Shown: one piece after another, positions 23,560 to 32,900 of the stretch
Layout: each line of letters opens with the position of its first letter
Numbering within the stretch: position 1 is the stretch's first letter
From: Candidatus Dechloromonas phosphorivorans
GTDB lineage: Bacteria; Pseudomonadota; Gammaproteobacteria; Burkholderiales; Rhodocyclaceae
NCBI GenBank assembly: GCA_016721185.1
Contig: JADKIP010000005.1
Location: forward strand, 173,061 to 237,060
DNA length: 64,000 bases
Direction: 5' to 3'
Notes under the pieces: generated by a model
Seen by the model: the letters and a program-made list of their open reading frames with translations, nothing else
Database searches by the model: none
What the model was told of the DNA's origin: nothing
Position numbers and translations under genes: made by a program

Positions 23560-25632
23560 ATGAGCGAATCCAACACCAGCACCCCGGTTGTCTGCTTTGA
23601 AGGTAGTCCTTATCGACTGCATCAACCCTTTCCGCCCGCTGGCGATCAGCCAGAGGCCATTCGTCAGTTAGTCGAGGGGCTGGATGATGGTTTGTCGTTC
23701 CAGACCCTGTTGGGTGTGACCGGTTCCGGCAAGACCTACACGATGGCGAATGTGATTGCCAGAACGGGGCGGCCAGCCTTGATATTGGCACCGAACAAAA
23801 CGCTGGCGGCACAGCTTTACTCGGAATTCAAAGAGTTTTTCCCGGAAAATGCCGTCGAGTACTTTGTTTCTTATTATGACTATTACCAGCCCGAGGCCTA
23901 CGTTCCCTCGCGCGACCTGTTTATTGAGAAGGACAGCTCGATTAATGATCATATCGAGCAGATGCGTCTTTCTGCGACCAAAAGCCTGATCGAGCGGCGC
24001 GACGTGGTTATTGTGGCCACTGTTTCTTGCATTTACGGCCTTGGCGATCGCGACGAATATCACAACATGATTCTGACCATGCGGGTCGGTGATCGGCTTG
24101 ATCAGAGAGCCATTGTCAAACACCTGAGTGATATGCAATACGACCGCAACGATATTGACTTCCATCGCGGTATCTTCCGCGTGCGCGGTGATGTTATTGA
24201 TATTTTTCCGGCCGAACATGCCGAGCATGCAATACGAATCTCGCTATTTGATGATGAAATCGAAAGTTTGCAGTTTTTTGATCCATTGACTGGCCACCTC
24301 CTGCATAAAGCACTTCGCTTTACGGTTTTTCCGGCTTCACATTACGTGACGCCTCGCGAAACGGTGTTACGTGCGATCGAGGCAATCAAGGACGAACTGC
24401 GGGAGCGCGTTGATTTTTTTACCCGCAACAACCAATTGGTCGAAGCGCAACGGATTGAGCAACGTACCAAGTTTGATCTTGAACTGCTGGAACAGATTGG
24501 CTTTTGCAAGGGCATTGAAAACTATTCGCGCCATTTTTCTGGACGTAAACCGGGTGAGGCACCACCGACGCTGATCGATTACCTGCCGAAAGATGCACTG
24601 ATGTTTATCGATGAGTCGCATGTATCGATTGGTCAAGTCGGTGGCATGTATAAAGGCGACCGCTCTCGCAAAGAAAATCTGGTCAATTACGGCTTCCGTC
24701 TGCCTTCTGCACTGGACAACCGGCCAATGCAGTTCAATGAATTCGAAGCTCATATGCGGCAAACGGTGTTTGTTTCCGCGACACCCGCCGATTACGAGAA
24801 GCAGCATTCAGGGCAGGTGGTGGAGCAGGTGGCAAGACCTACCGGGCTGATTGATCCGGAGGTTATTGTTCGTCCGGCAACAACGCAGGTTGATGATCTG
24901 ATGGGCGAGATCAAAAAGCGGATTGAGGTTGGTGAACGTGTCCTGGTAACAACGTTAACGAAACGTATGTCTGAAGATTTGACGGACTTTCTCGCCGAAA
25001 ATGGTATCAAAGTACGTTACCTGCATTCGGATATCGATACCGTTGAGCGAGTTGAAATCATCCGCGACCTTCGTCTGGGTGAGTTTGATGTACTGGTGGG
25101 AATCAATTTACTTCGTGAAGGTCTGGATATTCCTGAAGTGTCGCTGGTTGCCATTCTTGATGCGGACAAAGAGGGATTTTTGCGCTCGGAGCGATCTTTG
25201 ATTCAGACCATCGGCCGAGCTGCACGCCACATCAATGGTACGGCCATCCTCTATGCTGATAAGATTACCAGGTCCATGCAGCTAGCCATTTCCGAAACCG
25301 GTCGGCGGCGGGAAAAGCAGATATGCTTCAACGCGGAGCACGGCATTACGCCGCGGGGTGTTTCCAAGAAAATCAAAGACATCATTGACGGTGTCTACAA
25401 TGCTGAATCCGCAAAGACCGAACTCAAGGCAGCACAGCAGCAGGCTACCTATGAGGCAATGGATGAAAAGACTGTAGCCAAGGAAATCAAACGACTCGAG
25501 AAATTAATGCTCGAATGCGCGAGAAACCTTGAATTCGAAAAAGCGGCGGCAGCCCGCGACGACCTTTTCCGACTCAAGGAGCGGATATTCGGCGTGGTGC
25601 AGCACGACACTGACGGAGATGGGACAAAATGA
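23560..25632 (+). CDS. uvrB: UvrABC excision nuclease subunit B
   Basis: UvrB verifies DNA damage after loading by UvrA and positions UvrC. The 690-residue protein has helicase motifs throughout: Walker A GVTGSGKT at about residues 52-59, the beta-hairpin region SYYDYYQPEAYVPSRD, the Walker B-like FIDESHVSIGQVGG, and motif VI LIQTIGRAARH. The C-terminal UVR motif (LEKLMLECARNLEFEKAAAARDDL) binds UvrC. The ATG at 23560 (MSESNTSTPV) is preferred over one 33 bases upstream; both are in frame. The end overlaps the phosphatase start by four bases (ATGA). Confidence 0.97.
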   Translation: MSESNTSTPVVCFEGSPYRLHQPFPPAGDQPEAIRQLVEGLDDGLSFQTLLGVTGSGKTYTMANVIARTGRPALILAPNKTLAAQLYSEFKEFFPENAVEYFVSYYDYYQPEAYVPSRDLFIEKDSSINDHIEQMRLSATKSLIERRDVVIVATVSCIYGLGDRDEYHNMILTMRVGDRLDQRAIVKHLSDMQYDRNDIDFHRGIFRVRGDVIDIFPAEHAEHAIRISLFDDEIESLQFFDPLTGHLLHKALRFTVFPASHYVTPRETVLRAIEAIKDELRERVDFFTRNNQLVEAQRIEQRTKFDLELLEQIGFCKGIENYSRHFSGRKPGEAPPTLIDYLPKDALMFIDESHVSIGQVGGMYKGDRSRKENLVNYGFRLPSALDNRPMQFNEFEAHMRQTVFVSATPADYEKQHSGQVVEQVARPTGLIDPEVIVRPATTQVDDLMGEIKKRIEVGERVLVTTLTKRMSEDLTDFLAENGIKVRYLHSDIDTVERVEIIRDLRLGEFDVLVGINLLREGLDIPEVSLVAILDADKEGFLRSERSLIQTIGRAARHINGTAILYADKITRSMQLAISETGRRREKQICFNAEHGITPRGVSKKIKDIIDGVYNAESAKTELKAAQQQATYEAMDEKTVAKEIKRLEKLMLECARNLEFEKAAAARDDLFRLKERIFGVVQHDTDGDGTK

Positions 25633-26111
25633 ATTTTCGCGTGCTGCTCGTGTGCATGGGCAACATTTGCCGCTCCCCAACAGCAGAAGGGGTTTTGCGA
25701 CAATATATAAAAACCAATAACTTAGGTGATAAAGTTGAAGTTGATTCTGCAGGGACGCATGGCTATCACGTCGGTGAAGCGCCCGACTCCAGAACGCAGC
25801 GTGCTGCTGCAATACGGGGCTACAACCTTACCCAGCTGAGGGCGCGCAAAGTGGCCAGACAGGATCTCGATTACTTTGATCTGATTTTGGCTATGGATAA
25901 AAGTAACCTGGATAACTTGCAGCGCATGGCGACACCGGAGCAGCAGGAGCGGATTAAGCTCTTTATGCAATACGCCAAGAACTTTGATGACGAAGAGGTT
26001 CCTGACCCCTATTACGGCTTGGGGCATGGATTCGATTTGGTGCTGGACATGGTCGAAGATGCTTCGATAGGCTTGATTGAAGATATCAAGCAAAAAATCG
26101 GCGAGCTATAA
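25629..26111 (+). CDS. Low-molecular-weight protein-tyrosine phosphatase
   Basis: A 160-residue phosphatase with the catalytic P-loop CMGNICRS at residues 9-16 (nucleophile Cys9, Arg15), and the general-acid aspartate in VPDPYYGL near residue 120. Enzymes of this family dephosphorylate tyrosine on bacterial tyrosine kinases and often act in exopolysaccharide control; no such kinase is in this window. It is translationally coupled to uvrB, an arrangement seen in several betaproteobacteria, though no repair role is known. Length and motifs are complete. Confidence 0.92.
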   Translation: MNFRVLLVCMGNICRSPTAEGVLRQYIKTNNLGDKVEVDSAGTHGYHVGEAPDSRTQRAAAIRGYNLTQLRARKVARQDLDYFDLILAMDKSNLDNLQRMATPEQQERIKLFMQYAKNFDDEEVPDPYYGLGHGFDLVLDMVEDASIGLIEDIKQKIGEL

Positions 26112-26133
26112 CATACGTTTTAAGTACCCAAAA

Positions 26134-26164
26134 AGAAGGGGCACCCGCGGGTGCCCCTTCCTTG
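26134..26164. terminator. Bidirectional terminator between phosphatase and rne
   Basis: Long stem GAAGGGGCACCC (26135-26146) and GGGTGCCCCTTC (26149-26160) with a two-base centre; AAAAA on one side and TTCCTTG on the other. It separates two converging genes. Confidence 0.8.
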
Positions 26165-26179
26165 TAAGTGCAAACAGTT

Positions 26180-28834
26180 TTACTTATGTGTCTCTACTGA
26201 AACCAATGGTTCTGAGTCAGCTTGATCATTAAGTGGTTTTTGTTTGCGCGGCCGCCCAAGCTTGATAGGTGCTTCCGGCTGAGCAACTACAGCTGCTGCC
26301 GTAGTCTGAACCATCATCAAGCCACTATCAGCCAATGTCTTTTCGAGATCGACAGGTTTCGGGGCGATTGCCACCGTTGGGGCAATGATTTCGATGCTTT
26401 TAACAACGTCGACCGCAGCAGGCATTTCCAAGGCTGGCTCAATATCAGCCGGAACAACCTCTGCGGCGACTGGCAGCGGTTCAGCAACCAATGGTGGAAC
26501 TTCGATGATCGGGGCGACGACAGCGACTGCAGGTGTCACAGATTCCGGTGCCGGGATAACAACGATGACCTGTTCCTGGTTGATCACCTGAGTGTCACTA
26601 TCCATTGATGGTGCTGAGTTTTCCTGAGCAAGCGCTTCTGAGGTGCTGGCTTCTGCATCATTGCGACGTTCGCTACGACCGCGACCACCACGACGACCGC
26701 GGCGACGAGCGCCTTGCTCTTCGCCAGTAACAGCTTCCTGGGTTTCTCTGGCGTTAATCGGTGCGTTGTCGTTAGCAACAGTGCCCACGTTTGAAACTTC
26801 TGGCATCAGTTTGTTTTCGACTGCCTCCGGTTGCTGGCGCTGGCGTTCCTTGCGCTCACCACGTGGGCGACGCTCCTGACGCTCACCGCTTGCTACGGTC
26901 GACTCTTCTCGCGGTGCTTTTTCAGCATTGCGCTCGTTGCGATTGCTACGTTCCGGACGCTCGTTGTTGCGAGGTTCAGTTGACTCTTCGGCGCTACGGC
27001 TGCTATTGCGGCCACCACGACGATTGTCGCGGCCGTCGCTGCGTTCGCGACGACCATCTTTGCGGCCTTCGCGTGGCTTTTTGGCCGGTTCGGGAGCGGG
27101 TGCTGGCTCAGCGGCCTTTGGTGGGGTACGGAACCACGAAAATATTTTCGAGAACAGACCGTTCTCTGTCGCGACTGGCGTTGAAGTAGATACCTCGACC
27201 GTCTTTTCGGGCAGGATTGGCGCGGGCTTTTCTGGGGAAATGCCCTTGATAACTGCCTCTTGGCGCGGCTTGGCTGCTTCCTGCTGAGTAGCCAGCTTGA
27301 TGGCTTCCTCAATCGGTGCGTCGACCATCTTGTAGGAGGGCTCGCGAATTTCCTCGCTATTCATGTCGTCATGACGCAGCCGGGTAATGGTGTGCGCAGG
27401 TGTTTCGAGATGAACATTCGGTATCAGCAGGATCGTGGCCTTATGGCGCATCTCTATAGCCTGAATATCCGGGCGCTTTTCGTTGAGCAGGAAGGTGGCA
27501 ACGTCAACGGGAACCTGGACATGGACGGCGCCGGTATTTTCCTTCATCGCTTCCTCTTCCAGAATGCGCAAAATGTGGAGCGCAGCAGATTCAGTGGAGC
27601 GAATATGACCGGTGCCGGTACAGCGTGGGCAGGAGATATAGCTGGTTTCGGCAAGGGCAGGGCGCAGACGCTGGCGGGATAGTTCCATCAAGCCAAAGCG
27701 GCTAATTTTGCCCATCTGGACGCGGGCGCGGTCGAAACGCAGCGCATCGCGCAAGCGATTTTCCACTTCGCGCTGATTGCGCTGGTTTTCCATGTCGATG
27801 AAGTCGATGACAATCAAGCCACCGAGGTCACGCAGGCGGAGCTGGCGAGCCAGTTCTTCAGCGGCCTCAAGGTTCGTTTTGAATGCCGTTTCTTCAATAT
27901 CCGCACCTTTGGTCGAGCGACCGGAGTTGACGTCGACTGCAACCAGCGCTTCGGTGTGGTCAATGACAATAGCGCCGCCAGAAGGCAGATTGACTTGACG
28001 ACCAAAGGCTGTTTCGATCTGGTGCTCGATCTGGAAACGGGAAAAAAGCGGCACATCGTCATGGTAGCGTTTGACGCGATGGACGTTGCCCGGCATGACT
28101 GTGTCCATGAAAGCACGTGCCTGCTCATAGACTTCGTCGGTGTCGATCAGGATTTCGCCGATTTCAGGCTGGAAATAATCGCGAATGGCGCGAATTACCA
28201 AGCTGCCTTCCAGATAAATCAGGAAAGCGCCACTTTGCTGTTTAGCGGCGCCTTCAATGGCGGTCCACAGTTGTAACAGGTAGTTCAGATCCCACTGCAG
28301 CTCTTCAGCCTGACGACCGATTGCAGCAGTCCGAGCGATCAGGCTCATGCCATTCGGCACTTCGAGTTGATCCATGGTTTCGCGCAGTTCAGTGCGCTCG
28401 TCACCATCAACGCGGCGTGATACACCGCCACCACGGGGGTTGTTCGGCATCAGAACCAGGTAGCGGCCAGCCAGGGAAACATAGGTGGTCAAAGCGGCGC
28501 CTTTGTTACCACGCTCGTCCTTGTCAACCTGAACGATCAGTTCCTGGCCTTCTTTCAGTGCTTCGCTGATCTTGGCTCGCCCGGCTTCAACGCCAGGTTG
28601 GAAGAATGAGCGAGACACTTCCTTGAAGGGCAAAAATCCGTGGCGATCAGCACCGTAATCAACGAAGCAGGCTTCTAGACTAGGTTCGATGCGGGTGATG
28701 ACACCCTTGTAGATGTTGCTTTTGCGTTGTTCTTTGGCGGCCGATTCAATGTCTAGATCAATCAGTTTCTGACCATCGACAATGGCAACACGGAGTTCTT
28801 CGGCCTGTGTCGCGTTAAAGAGCATGCGTTTCAT
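26180..28834 (-). CDS. rne: Ribonuclease E
   Basis: The degradosome endoribonuclease, 884 residues. The start at 28832-28834 (MKRMLFNATQAEELRVAIVDG) follows the family's usual N-terminus; ten in-frame codons upstream are not used. The catalytic half contains the S1 domain (NIYKGVITRIEPSLEACFVDYG), the DNase-I-like subdomain (VDVNSGRSTKGADIEETAFKTNLEAA and IVIDFIDM) with metal-binding aspartates, and the zinc link CPRCTGTGHI. The C-terminal 400 residues are low-complexity: an arginine-rich block (KKPREGRKDGRRER) for RNA binding, then acidic and valine/proline-rich parts serving as scaffold. It is divergent from rluC, as in enterobacteria, with a long leader. Confidence 0.96.
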   Translation of the reverse strand: MKRMLFNATQAEELRVAIVDGQKLIDLDIESAAKEQRKSNIYKGVITRIEPSLEACFVDYGADRHGFLPFKEVSRSFFQPGVEAGRAKISEALKEGQELIVQVDKDERGNKGAALTTYVSLAGRYLVLMPNNPRGGGVSRRVDGDERTELRETMDQLEVPNGMSLIARTAAIGRQAEELQWDLNYLLQLWTAIEGAAKQQSGAFLIYLEGSLVIRAIRDYFQPEIGEILIDTDEVYEQARAFMDTVMPGNVHRVKRYHDDVPLFSRFQIEHQIETAFGRQVNLPSGGAIVIDHTEALVAVDVNSGRSTKGADIEETAFKTNLEAAEELARQLRLRDLGGLIVIDFIDMENQRNQREVENRLRDALRFDRARVQMGKISRFGLMELSRQRLRPALAETSYISCPRCTGTGHIRSTESAALHILRILEEEAMKENTGAVHVQVPVDVATFLLNEKRPDIQAIEMRHKATILLIPNVHLETPAHTITRLRHDDMNSEEIREPSYKMVDAPIEEAIKLATQQEAAKPRQEAVIKGISPEKPAPILPEKTVEVSTSTPVATENGLFSKIFSWFRTPPKAAEPAPAPEPAKKPREGRKDGRRERSDGRDNRRGGRNSSRSAEESTEPRNNERPERSNRNERNAEKAPREESTVASGERQERRPRGERKERQRQQPEAVENKLMPEVSNVGTVANDNAPINARETQEAVTGEEQGARRRGRRGGRGRSERRNDAEASTSEALAQENSAPSMDSDTQVINQEQVIVVIPAPESVTPAVAVVAPIIEVPPLVAEPLPVAAEVVPADIEPALEMPAAVDVVKSIEIIAPTVAIAPKPVDLEKTLADSGLMMVQTTAAAVVAQPEAPIKLGRPRKQKPLNDQADSEPLVSVETHK

Positions 28835-29232
28835 TATTTTGGGGCTCCCAGCACACCAAAGCACACGGCAATGGAGTACCCGAGCAGGCAGCGACAGTTT
28901 CAGTTATCGGGTTGCGTATTTATTTAAGGCAAAGGCGACTATGAAAGTGCTGATCAACAAACAGTCGCGTTGTTTTTTATTGAAAGGCGCGACTTGAAAA
29001 TTCCTGCGACGGGCAATCCGTGCGTGCTTACGGCGGGCTAATCCATTAACATCACTACTTTTGGTGAGTGAACTTAACCAGTCGTTTTACGTTGCTTTGG
29101 CTTGCGCACGTCGCGCAAGTGAGTCTTCGAAACCTGCCGCCTGGCGGTCGCGCTAAAGGCGCGAGGCAAACGGTCTAACAGTTCTGAATCTCTTGCAAAC
29201 CGAGACGTAAAACGCAGGCAGTATATTTCAAA
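28835..29232 (-). promoter_or_regulatory. Long rne leader shared with divergent rluC promoter
   Basis: 398 bases without a gene between rne and rluC. In enterobacteria the rne 5' untranslated region is about 360 bases and mediates feedback by RNase E itself. Here one long-range dyad is seen (GCGACT/AGTCGC around 28936-28973, about 23 bases between the arms), and a pair GCCTGCG/CGCAGGC flanks the rluC side only in part. No clear sigma-70 promoter can be fixed by eye. The feedback role is inferred from known rne loci. Confidence 0.4.
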
Positions 29233-30246
29233 ATGAACAGTGCTGGTAACAATTCGGTCACCCATATCGTGATCAGTGAAGAAGAGCAGGGCCAGCGTAT
29301 CGATAATTTCCTGATCCGCTGTTGTAAGGGGGTGCCGAAGAGTCACCTCTACCGTATTTTGCGTAGTGGTGAAGTGCGGGTTAATAGTGGGCGGATCGAT
29401 GCGACCTACCGGCTATGTCTTGGCGATACGCTACGAATTCCACCAATCCGGATTGCCGAGCGTCCTCAGAATGAAGTGGATGAAGTCGCCAAGCAGCGCG
29501 TCGATTTGCCAATCATCTACGAGGACGAAGCGATGTTGGTGATCGACAAGCCCGAGGGGATTGCGGTGCACGGTGGCAGTGGGGTCAGTTTTGGTGTTAT
29601 TGAAGCCTTGCGCCGGCAACGACCGCAGGCAAAATTCCTTGAATTGGCGCATCGACTCGACCGCGAGACTTCCGGGGTGTTGCTCGTCGGCAAAAAGAGG
29701 CTGGCACTAACCGCTTTGCACGATATGTTTCGTGAACACGGCGCCGGCGCTGACAAGCGTTACCTGGTGCTGGTCAAAGGGCGCTGGATGAATACAACCC
29801 AGCACGTCAAGCTGCCGCTGCATAAATATTTAACTGAAAGTGGTGAGCGACGGGTTTCGGTTAATCCTGAAGGCAAAGCGTCACATACGGTTTTCCGACT
29901 TTTGGCGCGCTGGCCCGAGATGAGTCTGCTTGAGGCGCAACTGAAAACCGGACGGACCCATCAGATTCGCGTGCACTTGGCACACCTGGGATTTCCGATT
30001 CTGGGTGATGAAAAATATGGTGAGTTCGCACTGAACAAGAGTCTCAAGCGCGACGGCCTGAAACGTATGGCGTTGCATGCGTGGCGAATGGCTTTTCGGC
30101 ATCCGCTGACGGCTGTGCCGTTGGAATGCATTGCCCCCGTACCTGATGGCATTACTAGTTACATTGCTGCGGTCGACCACCAAAAAGCACGAGAATTTAG
30201 TGCTGATAATTTGAACGAGATTTTTTCCAGGGGCCACACCGCTTAA
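29233..30246 (+). CDS. rluC: 23S rRNA pseudouridine synthase C
   Basis: RluC makes pseudouridines 955, 2504 and 2580 in 23S rRNA (E. coli numbers). The 337-residue protein has an N-terminal S4 RNA-binding domain (GQRIDNFLIRCCKGVPKSHLYRILRSGEVRVNSGR at about residues 18-54) and the RsuA/RluA catalytic domain with the aspartate in AHRLDRETSGVLLVGK. The motif GRTHQIRVHLAHLGFPILGD is complete. The divergent pairing with rne supports RluC rather than RluD. The downstream HAD gene overlaps its stop codon by one base, so the two are probably co-transcribed. Confidence 0.94.
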   Translation: MNSAGNNSVTHIVISEEEQGQRIDNFLIRCCKGVPKSHLYRILRSGEVRVNSGRIDATYRLCLGDTLRIPPIRIAERPQNEVDEVAKQRVDLPIIYEDEAMLVIDKPEGIAVHGGSGVSFGVIEALRRQRPQAKFLELAHRLDRETSGVLLVGKKRLALTALHDMFREHGAGADKRYLVLVKGRWMNTTQHVKLPLHKYLTESGERRVSVNPEGKASHTVFRLLARWPEMSLLEAQLKTGRTHQIRVHLAHLGFPILGDEKYGEFALNKSLKRDGLKRMALHAWRMAFRHPLTAVPLECIAPVPDGITSYIAAVDHQKAREFSADNLNEIFSRGHTA

Positions 30247-30896
30247 TGAAATATCAACTCATTGTTTTTGATTGGGACGGGACGCTACAAGATTCTGCCG
30301 GCGCCATTGTGCAAGCGATCCAGGCAGCTTGTCGCGACCTCGAATTACCGGTGCCGGATGACGCTCGGGCGCGTCATGTGATCGGCCTTGGCCTGATTGA
30401 CGCGATGCGTCATGCGGTTCCCGGTTTGGCGCCGGAGCGCTACCCGATCGTCGCGGAGCGCTATCGCTTTCATTATCTTGCCGGTGACGACCAGCTCTTG
30501 CTGTTTGCCGGGGTTCGGGAAATGCTGGGTCGCCTGCAGGCTGCCGGGCATGTTTTGACTGTCGCAACGGGTAAGAGTCGCCACGGCCTTGATCGGGCGC
30601 TTGATCATTCCGGCTTGCGTCCTTTCTTTCAGGCGACACGGTGTGCCGACGAGTGTCACTCAAAACCACACCCGCAGATGCTGGAAGAGTTAATGGCAGA
30701 GTTTGGCGTGACGGCAGAGTCAACAGTCATGATTGGTGACACCTCGCACGATCTCCTGATGGCTCGTAACGCGAGCGTCGATAGCCTTGGTGTCACCTAT
30801 GGGGCGCACCAGCATGACCACTTGCTTGAACATCAACCGCTCGCCTGTCTGCATGATGTGCCGGAACTCGATCAGTGGTTGCAACGCTTCGCCTGA
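30246..30896 (+). CDS. HAD-superfamily hydrolase, subfamily IA (phosphoglycolate-phosphatase-like)
   Basis: A 216-residue HAD phosphatase with motif I FDWDGTLQDS (nucleophile Asp9, acid/base Asp11), motif II threonine in LTVATGKSRHGL, motif III lysine in SKPHPQML and motif IV GDTSHDLLMARNA. The helical cap lies after motif I, hence subfamily IA. It resembles Gph and YniC-type enzymes that hydrolyse small phosphorylated metabolites; substrate not determined. It begins at the last base of rluC and overlaps the Rieske gene. Confidence 0.9.
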   Translation: MKYQLIVFDWDGTLQDSAGAIVQAIQAACRDLELPVPDDARARHVIGLGLIDAMRHAVPGLAPERYPIVAERYRFHYLAGDDQLLLFAGVREMLGRLQAAGHVLTVATGKSRHGLDRALDHSGLRPFFQATRCADECHSKPHPQMLEELMAEFGVTAESTVMIGDTSHDLLMARNASVDSLGVTYGAHQHDHLLEHQPLACLHDVPELDQWLQRFA

Positions 30897-31255
30897 TCTG
30901 TGCCAGCCACGAGTTGGTCGACGCAGGCCAGGGCTTCAGATTTACCGTGGCGCGGTATGGCCGGGAAGTTCCAGCCTTTGCAATTCGTTTCAATGGCCAG
31001 GTATTTGGCTATTTGAATGAATGCGGGCATGTCCCGACCCAGCTGGACTGGCTGCCGGGGGAGTTCTTCGATGATTCCAAGCTATACTTGATTTGCTCGG
31101 TTCATGGCGCGCTTTATGCTCCTGAGTCCGGTAGATGTCTCGGTGGACGGTGCCAGGGAAAAGGTTTGAAACCTCTCAAGCTGCGCGAGATCGAATCAGC
31201 AATATTTTTAGAGCAAGAAAGCAATTATGGATACCCCTCAATCCCCCATCAATGA
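30875..31255 (+). CDS. Rieske [2Fe-2S] domain protein
   Basis: A 126-residue protein with the two Rieske cluster motifs: CGH (in NECGHVPTQLDWLPG) and CSVH (in LICSVHGALYAPESGRC), that is C-x-H and C-x2-H ligands about 40 residues apart. The start is GTG at 30875, overlapping the HAD gene by 22 bases; there is no ATG nearby. No catalytic domain is attached, so it is an electron-transfer ferredoxin or an accessory protein. It sits between a HAD phosphatase and sppA in one transcript, an order common in Rhodocyclales and Burkholderiales. Partner unknown. Confidence 0.85.
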   Translation: MVATLRLICASHELVDAGQGFRFTVARYGREVPAFAIRFNGQVFGYLNECGHVPTQLDWLPGEFFDDSKLYLICSVHGALYAPESGRCLGGRCQGKGLKPLKLREIESAIFLEQESNYGYPSIPHQ

Positions 31256-32189
31256 TCCCGCCTGGGAGCGAAAAACTTTGGAAAAGCTTGCCTTTTCAGT
31301 GCTCGACGAGCAACGGGCTCGTCGGCGCTGGGGTATATTTTTCAAATTCCTTGGTTTTGCCTACTTGCTCGTTGTACTCATCATGGTGGTCGATTGGGGT
31401 ACGGGCGTCGAGCACCAAGAGCGCCACACTGCGTTGATTAATCTGAATGGTGTGATTCAGGCCAAAGGTGAAGCAAACGGAGAGAACATGGTTGCGGCAT
31501 TGGCCGGCGCGTTCGAAGAAAAAAATGCGGCTGGTATTATTCTCCGCATCAACAGCCCGGGCGGTAGCCCGGTCCAATCCGGCATCATTAACGATGAAAT
31601 CCATCGTTTGCGTGGCAAGCATCCCGAAAAGCCCCTTTATGTGGTGATTGAGGATATTTGCGCCTCCGGGGGGTATTACGTTGCGGTTGCTGCCGATAAA
31701 ATTTACGTCAATAAGGCCAGTATCGTTGGTTCGATTGGCGTTTTGATGGATGGCTTCGGGGTAACCGGCACGATGGACAAGCTCGGCGTTGAGCGGCGTT
31801 TGCTGACAGCAGGTGAGAACAAGGGATTTCTCGATCCATTCTCACCTCAGGCGCCAGAACACAAGGCCCATGCACAATTGTTGTTGAATGACATTCATCA
31901 GCAATTCATTGATGTCGTAAAAGCTGGGCGTGGGACTCGTCTGAAAGAGACGCCTGAAATGTTTTCCGGATTGATGTGGACCGGGGCTCAGAGCATCCAG
32001 ATGGGGTTGGCAGATGATTTCGGTAGTGTTGACTCGGTGGCGCGCGACGTAATCAAGGCTGAAAAAGTTCTTGATTACTCGATCCAAGACAATATCGCGG
32101 AGCGTTTTGCCAAGCGCCTTGGCGCAGGTGCGGTCAACGGCTTTTGGAAGGGTTTTTCCGAAAGTGCAATGAGCGCAACGCTGCGCTGA
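31227..32189 (+). CDS. sppA: S49-family signal peptide peptidase (SppA)
   Basis: A 320-residue inner-membrane peptidase degrading signal peptides after cleavage. A short cytoplasmic N-terminus precedes one membrane segment (about residues 39-56: FFKFLGFAYLLVVLIMVV). The catalytic serine lies in EDICASGGYYVAVAAD and the general-base lysine follows in the same half, with the signature INSPGGSPVQSG before it. The length is that of the short, single-domain bacterial SppA (the E. coli form is twice as long), so it probably works as an oligomer. It overlaps the Rieske gene by 29 bases. Confidence 0.9.
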   Translation: MDTPQSPINDPAWERKTLEKLAFSVLDEQRARRRWGIFFKFLGFAYLLVVLIMVVDWGTGVEHQERHTALINLNGVIQAKGEANGENMVAALAGAFEEKNAAGIILRINSPGGSPVQSGIINDEIHRLRGKHPEKPLYVVIEDICASGGYYVAVAADKIYVNKASIVGSIGVLMDGFGVTGTMDKLGVERRLLTAGENKGFLDPFSPQAPEHKAHAQLLLNDIHQQFIDVVKAGRGTRLKETPEMFSGLMWTGAQSIQMGLADDFGSVDSVARDVIKAEKVLDYSIQDNIAERFAKRLGAGAVNGFWKGFSESAMSATLR

Positions 32190-32192
32190 CAA

Positions 32193-32900
32193 TCAGGCCA
32201 GTAGCAAGAAAACGGTTGGACGCCGCTCAATTTCGGGCGGCGTTTTCTTTTTCCACTGAGCAATTGTGAGGGTTACTACGGATTCACTGGGCAAGGTGAG
32301 ATCGGTGGCCACCGTCAATCGTGTTGTGGGTGAGCAAGTCTGCAAAATCCCCTCAAACATGGCCTTGTTGCGGTATGGCGTTTCAATGAACAGTTGCGTC
32401 TGTTTGTGCTTGCGGGAATCGCTTTCAAGGTCGCGTAAAGCTTTGGTTCGTTCAGCTTCTTTAGCCGGCAGGTAACCCAGGAAGGCAAAGCGCTGGCCAT
32501 TTAATCCGGAGGCCATTAGTGCCAACAGTAGCGAAGACGGTCCAATGAGTGGCACGACTCGGATGTTTTCCTGTTGCGCCAGGGCAACCAAATTGGCGCC
32601 GGGGTCAGCCACCGCCGGGCATCCCGCTTCAGATAGCAAACCAACATCATGGCCGCTACGCAATGGGGCAAGAAGGCGGTCCAGCGCATCGGCTTTAGTG
32701 TGCTCATTCAGTTCTTCGAGCTGGAGTTCTTGCAAGGGCGTATCGGTGCCGGCAGCTTTCAAAAATGCACGAGCAGTTTTCGCCTGTTCAACCACAAAAT
32801 ATGTTAACGGGCGCACTGTTGCCAAGACGTTTGCCGGCAGAGAGTCTTGTGGTGCAGTCGGCCCGAGTGGAACCGGTATTAAGTAGAGCGTGCCCGCCAT
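32193..32900 (-). CDS. SAM-dependent tetrapyrrole-type methyltransferase, RsmI-like
   Basis: A 235-residue member of the TP_methylase family, related to RsmI (16S rRNA 2'-O-methylation). Visible are the N-terminal GTLYLIPVPLG, the glycine-rich LLSEAGCPAVADPGANLV and the RVVPLIGPSSLLLALMASGLNGQRFAFLGYLP region that binds SAM. It differs from classic RsmI in being shorter and in lacking the expected YESPHR-like motif (here FIETPYRNK). The ATG at 32898-32900 is supported by GGAG eight bases upstream, and it overlaps the maf stop by one base (TGATG). Confidence 0.8.
   Translation of the reverse strand: MAGTLYLIPVPLGPTAPQDSLPANVLATVRPLTYFVVEQAKTARAFLKAAGTDTPLQELQLEELNEHTKADALDRLLAPLRSGHDVGLLSEAGCPAVADPGANLVALAQQENIRVVPLIGPSSLLLALMASGLNGQRFAFLGYLPAKEAERTKALRDLESDSRKHKQTQLFIETPYRNKAMFEGILQTCSPTTRLTVATDLTLPSESVVTLTIAQWKKKTPPEIERRPTVFLLLA
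32220..32248 (+). terminator. Terminator after sppA
   Basis: ACGCCGC (32220-32226) and GCGGCGT (32237-32243) with a ten-base loop, followed by TTTCTTTTTCC. It lies within the last codons of the convergent methyltransferase gene. Confidence 0.65.

Noticed and set aside
22275..23582. Extended tyrB frame beginning at 23582
   Set aside because: The extra 33 residues are not typical of aminotransferases and the start at 23483 has a good ribosome site.
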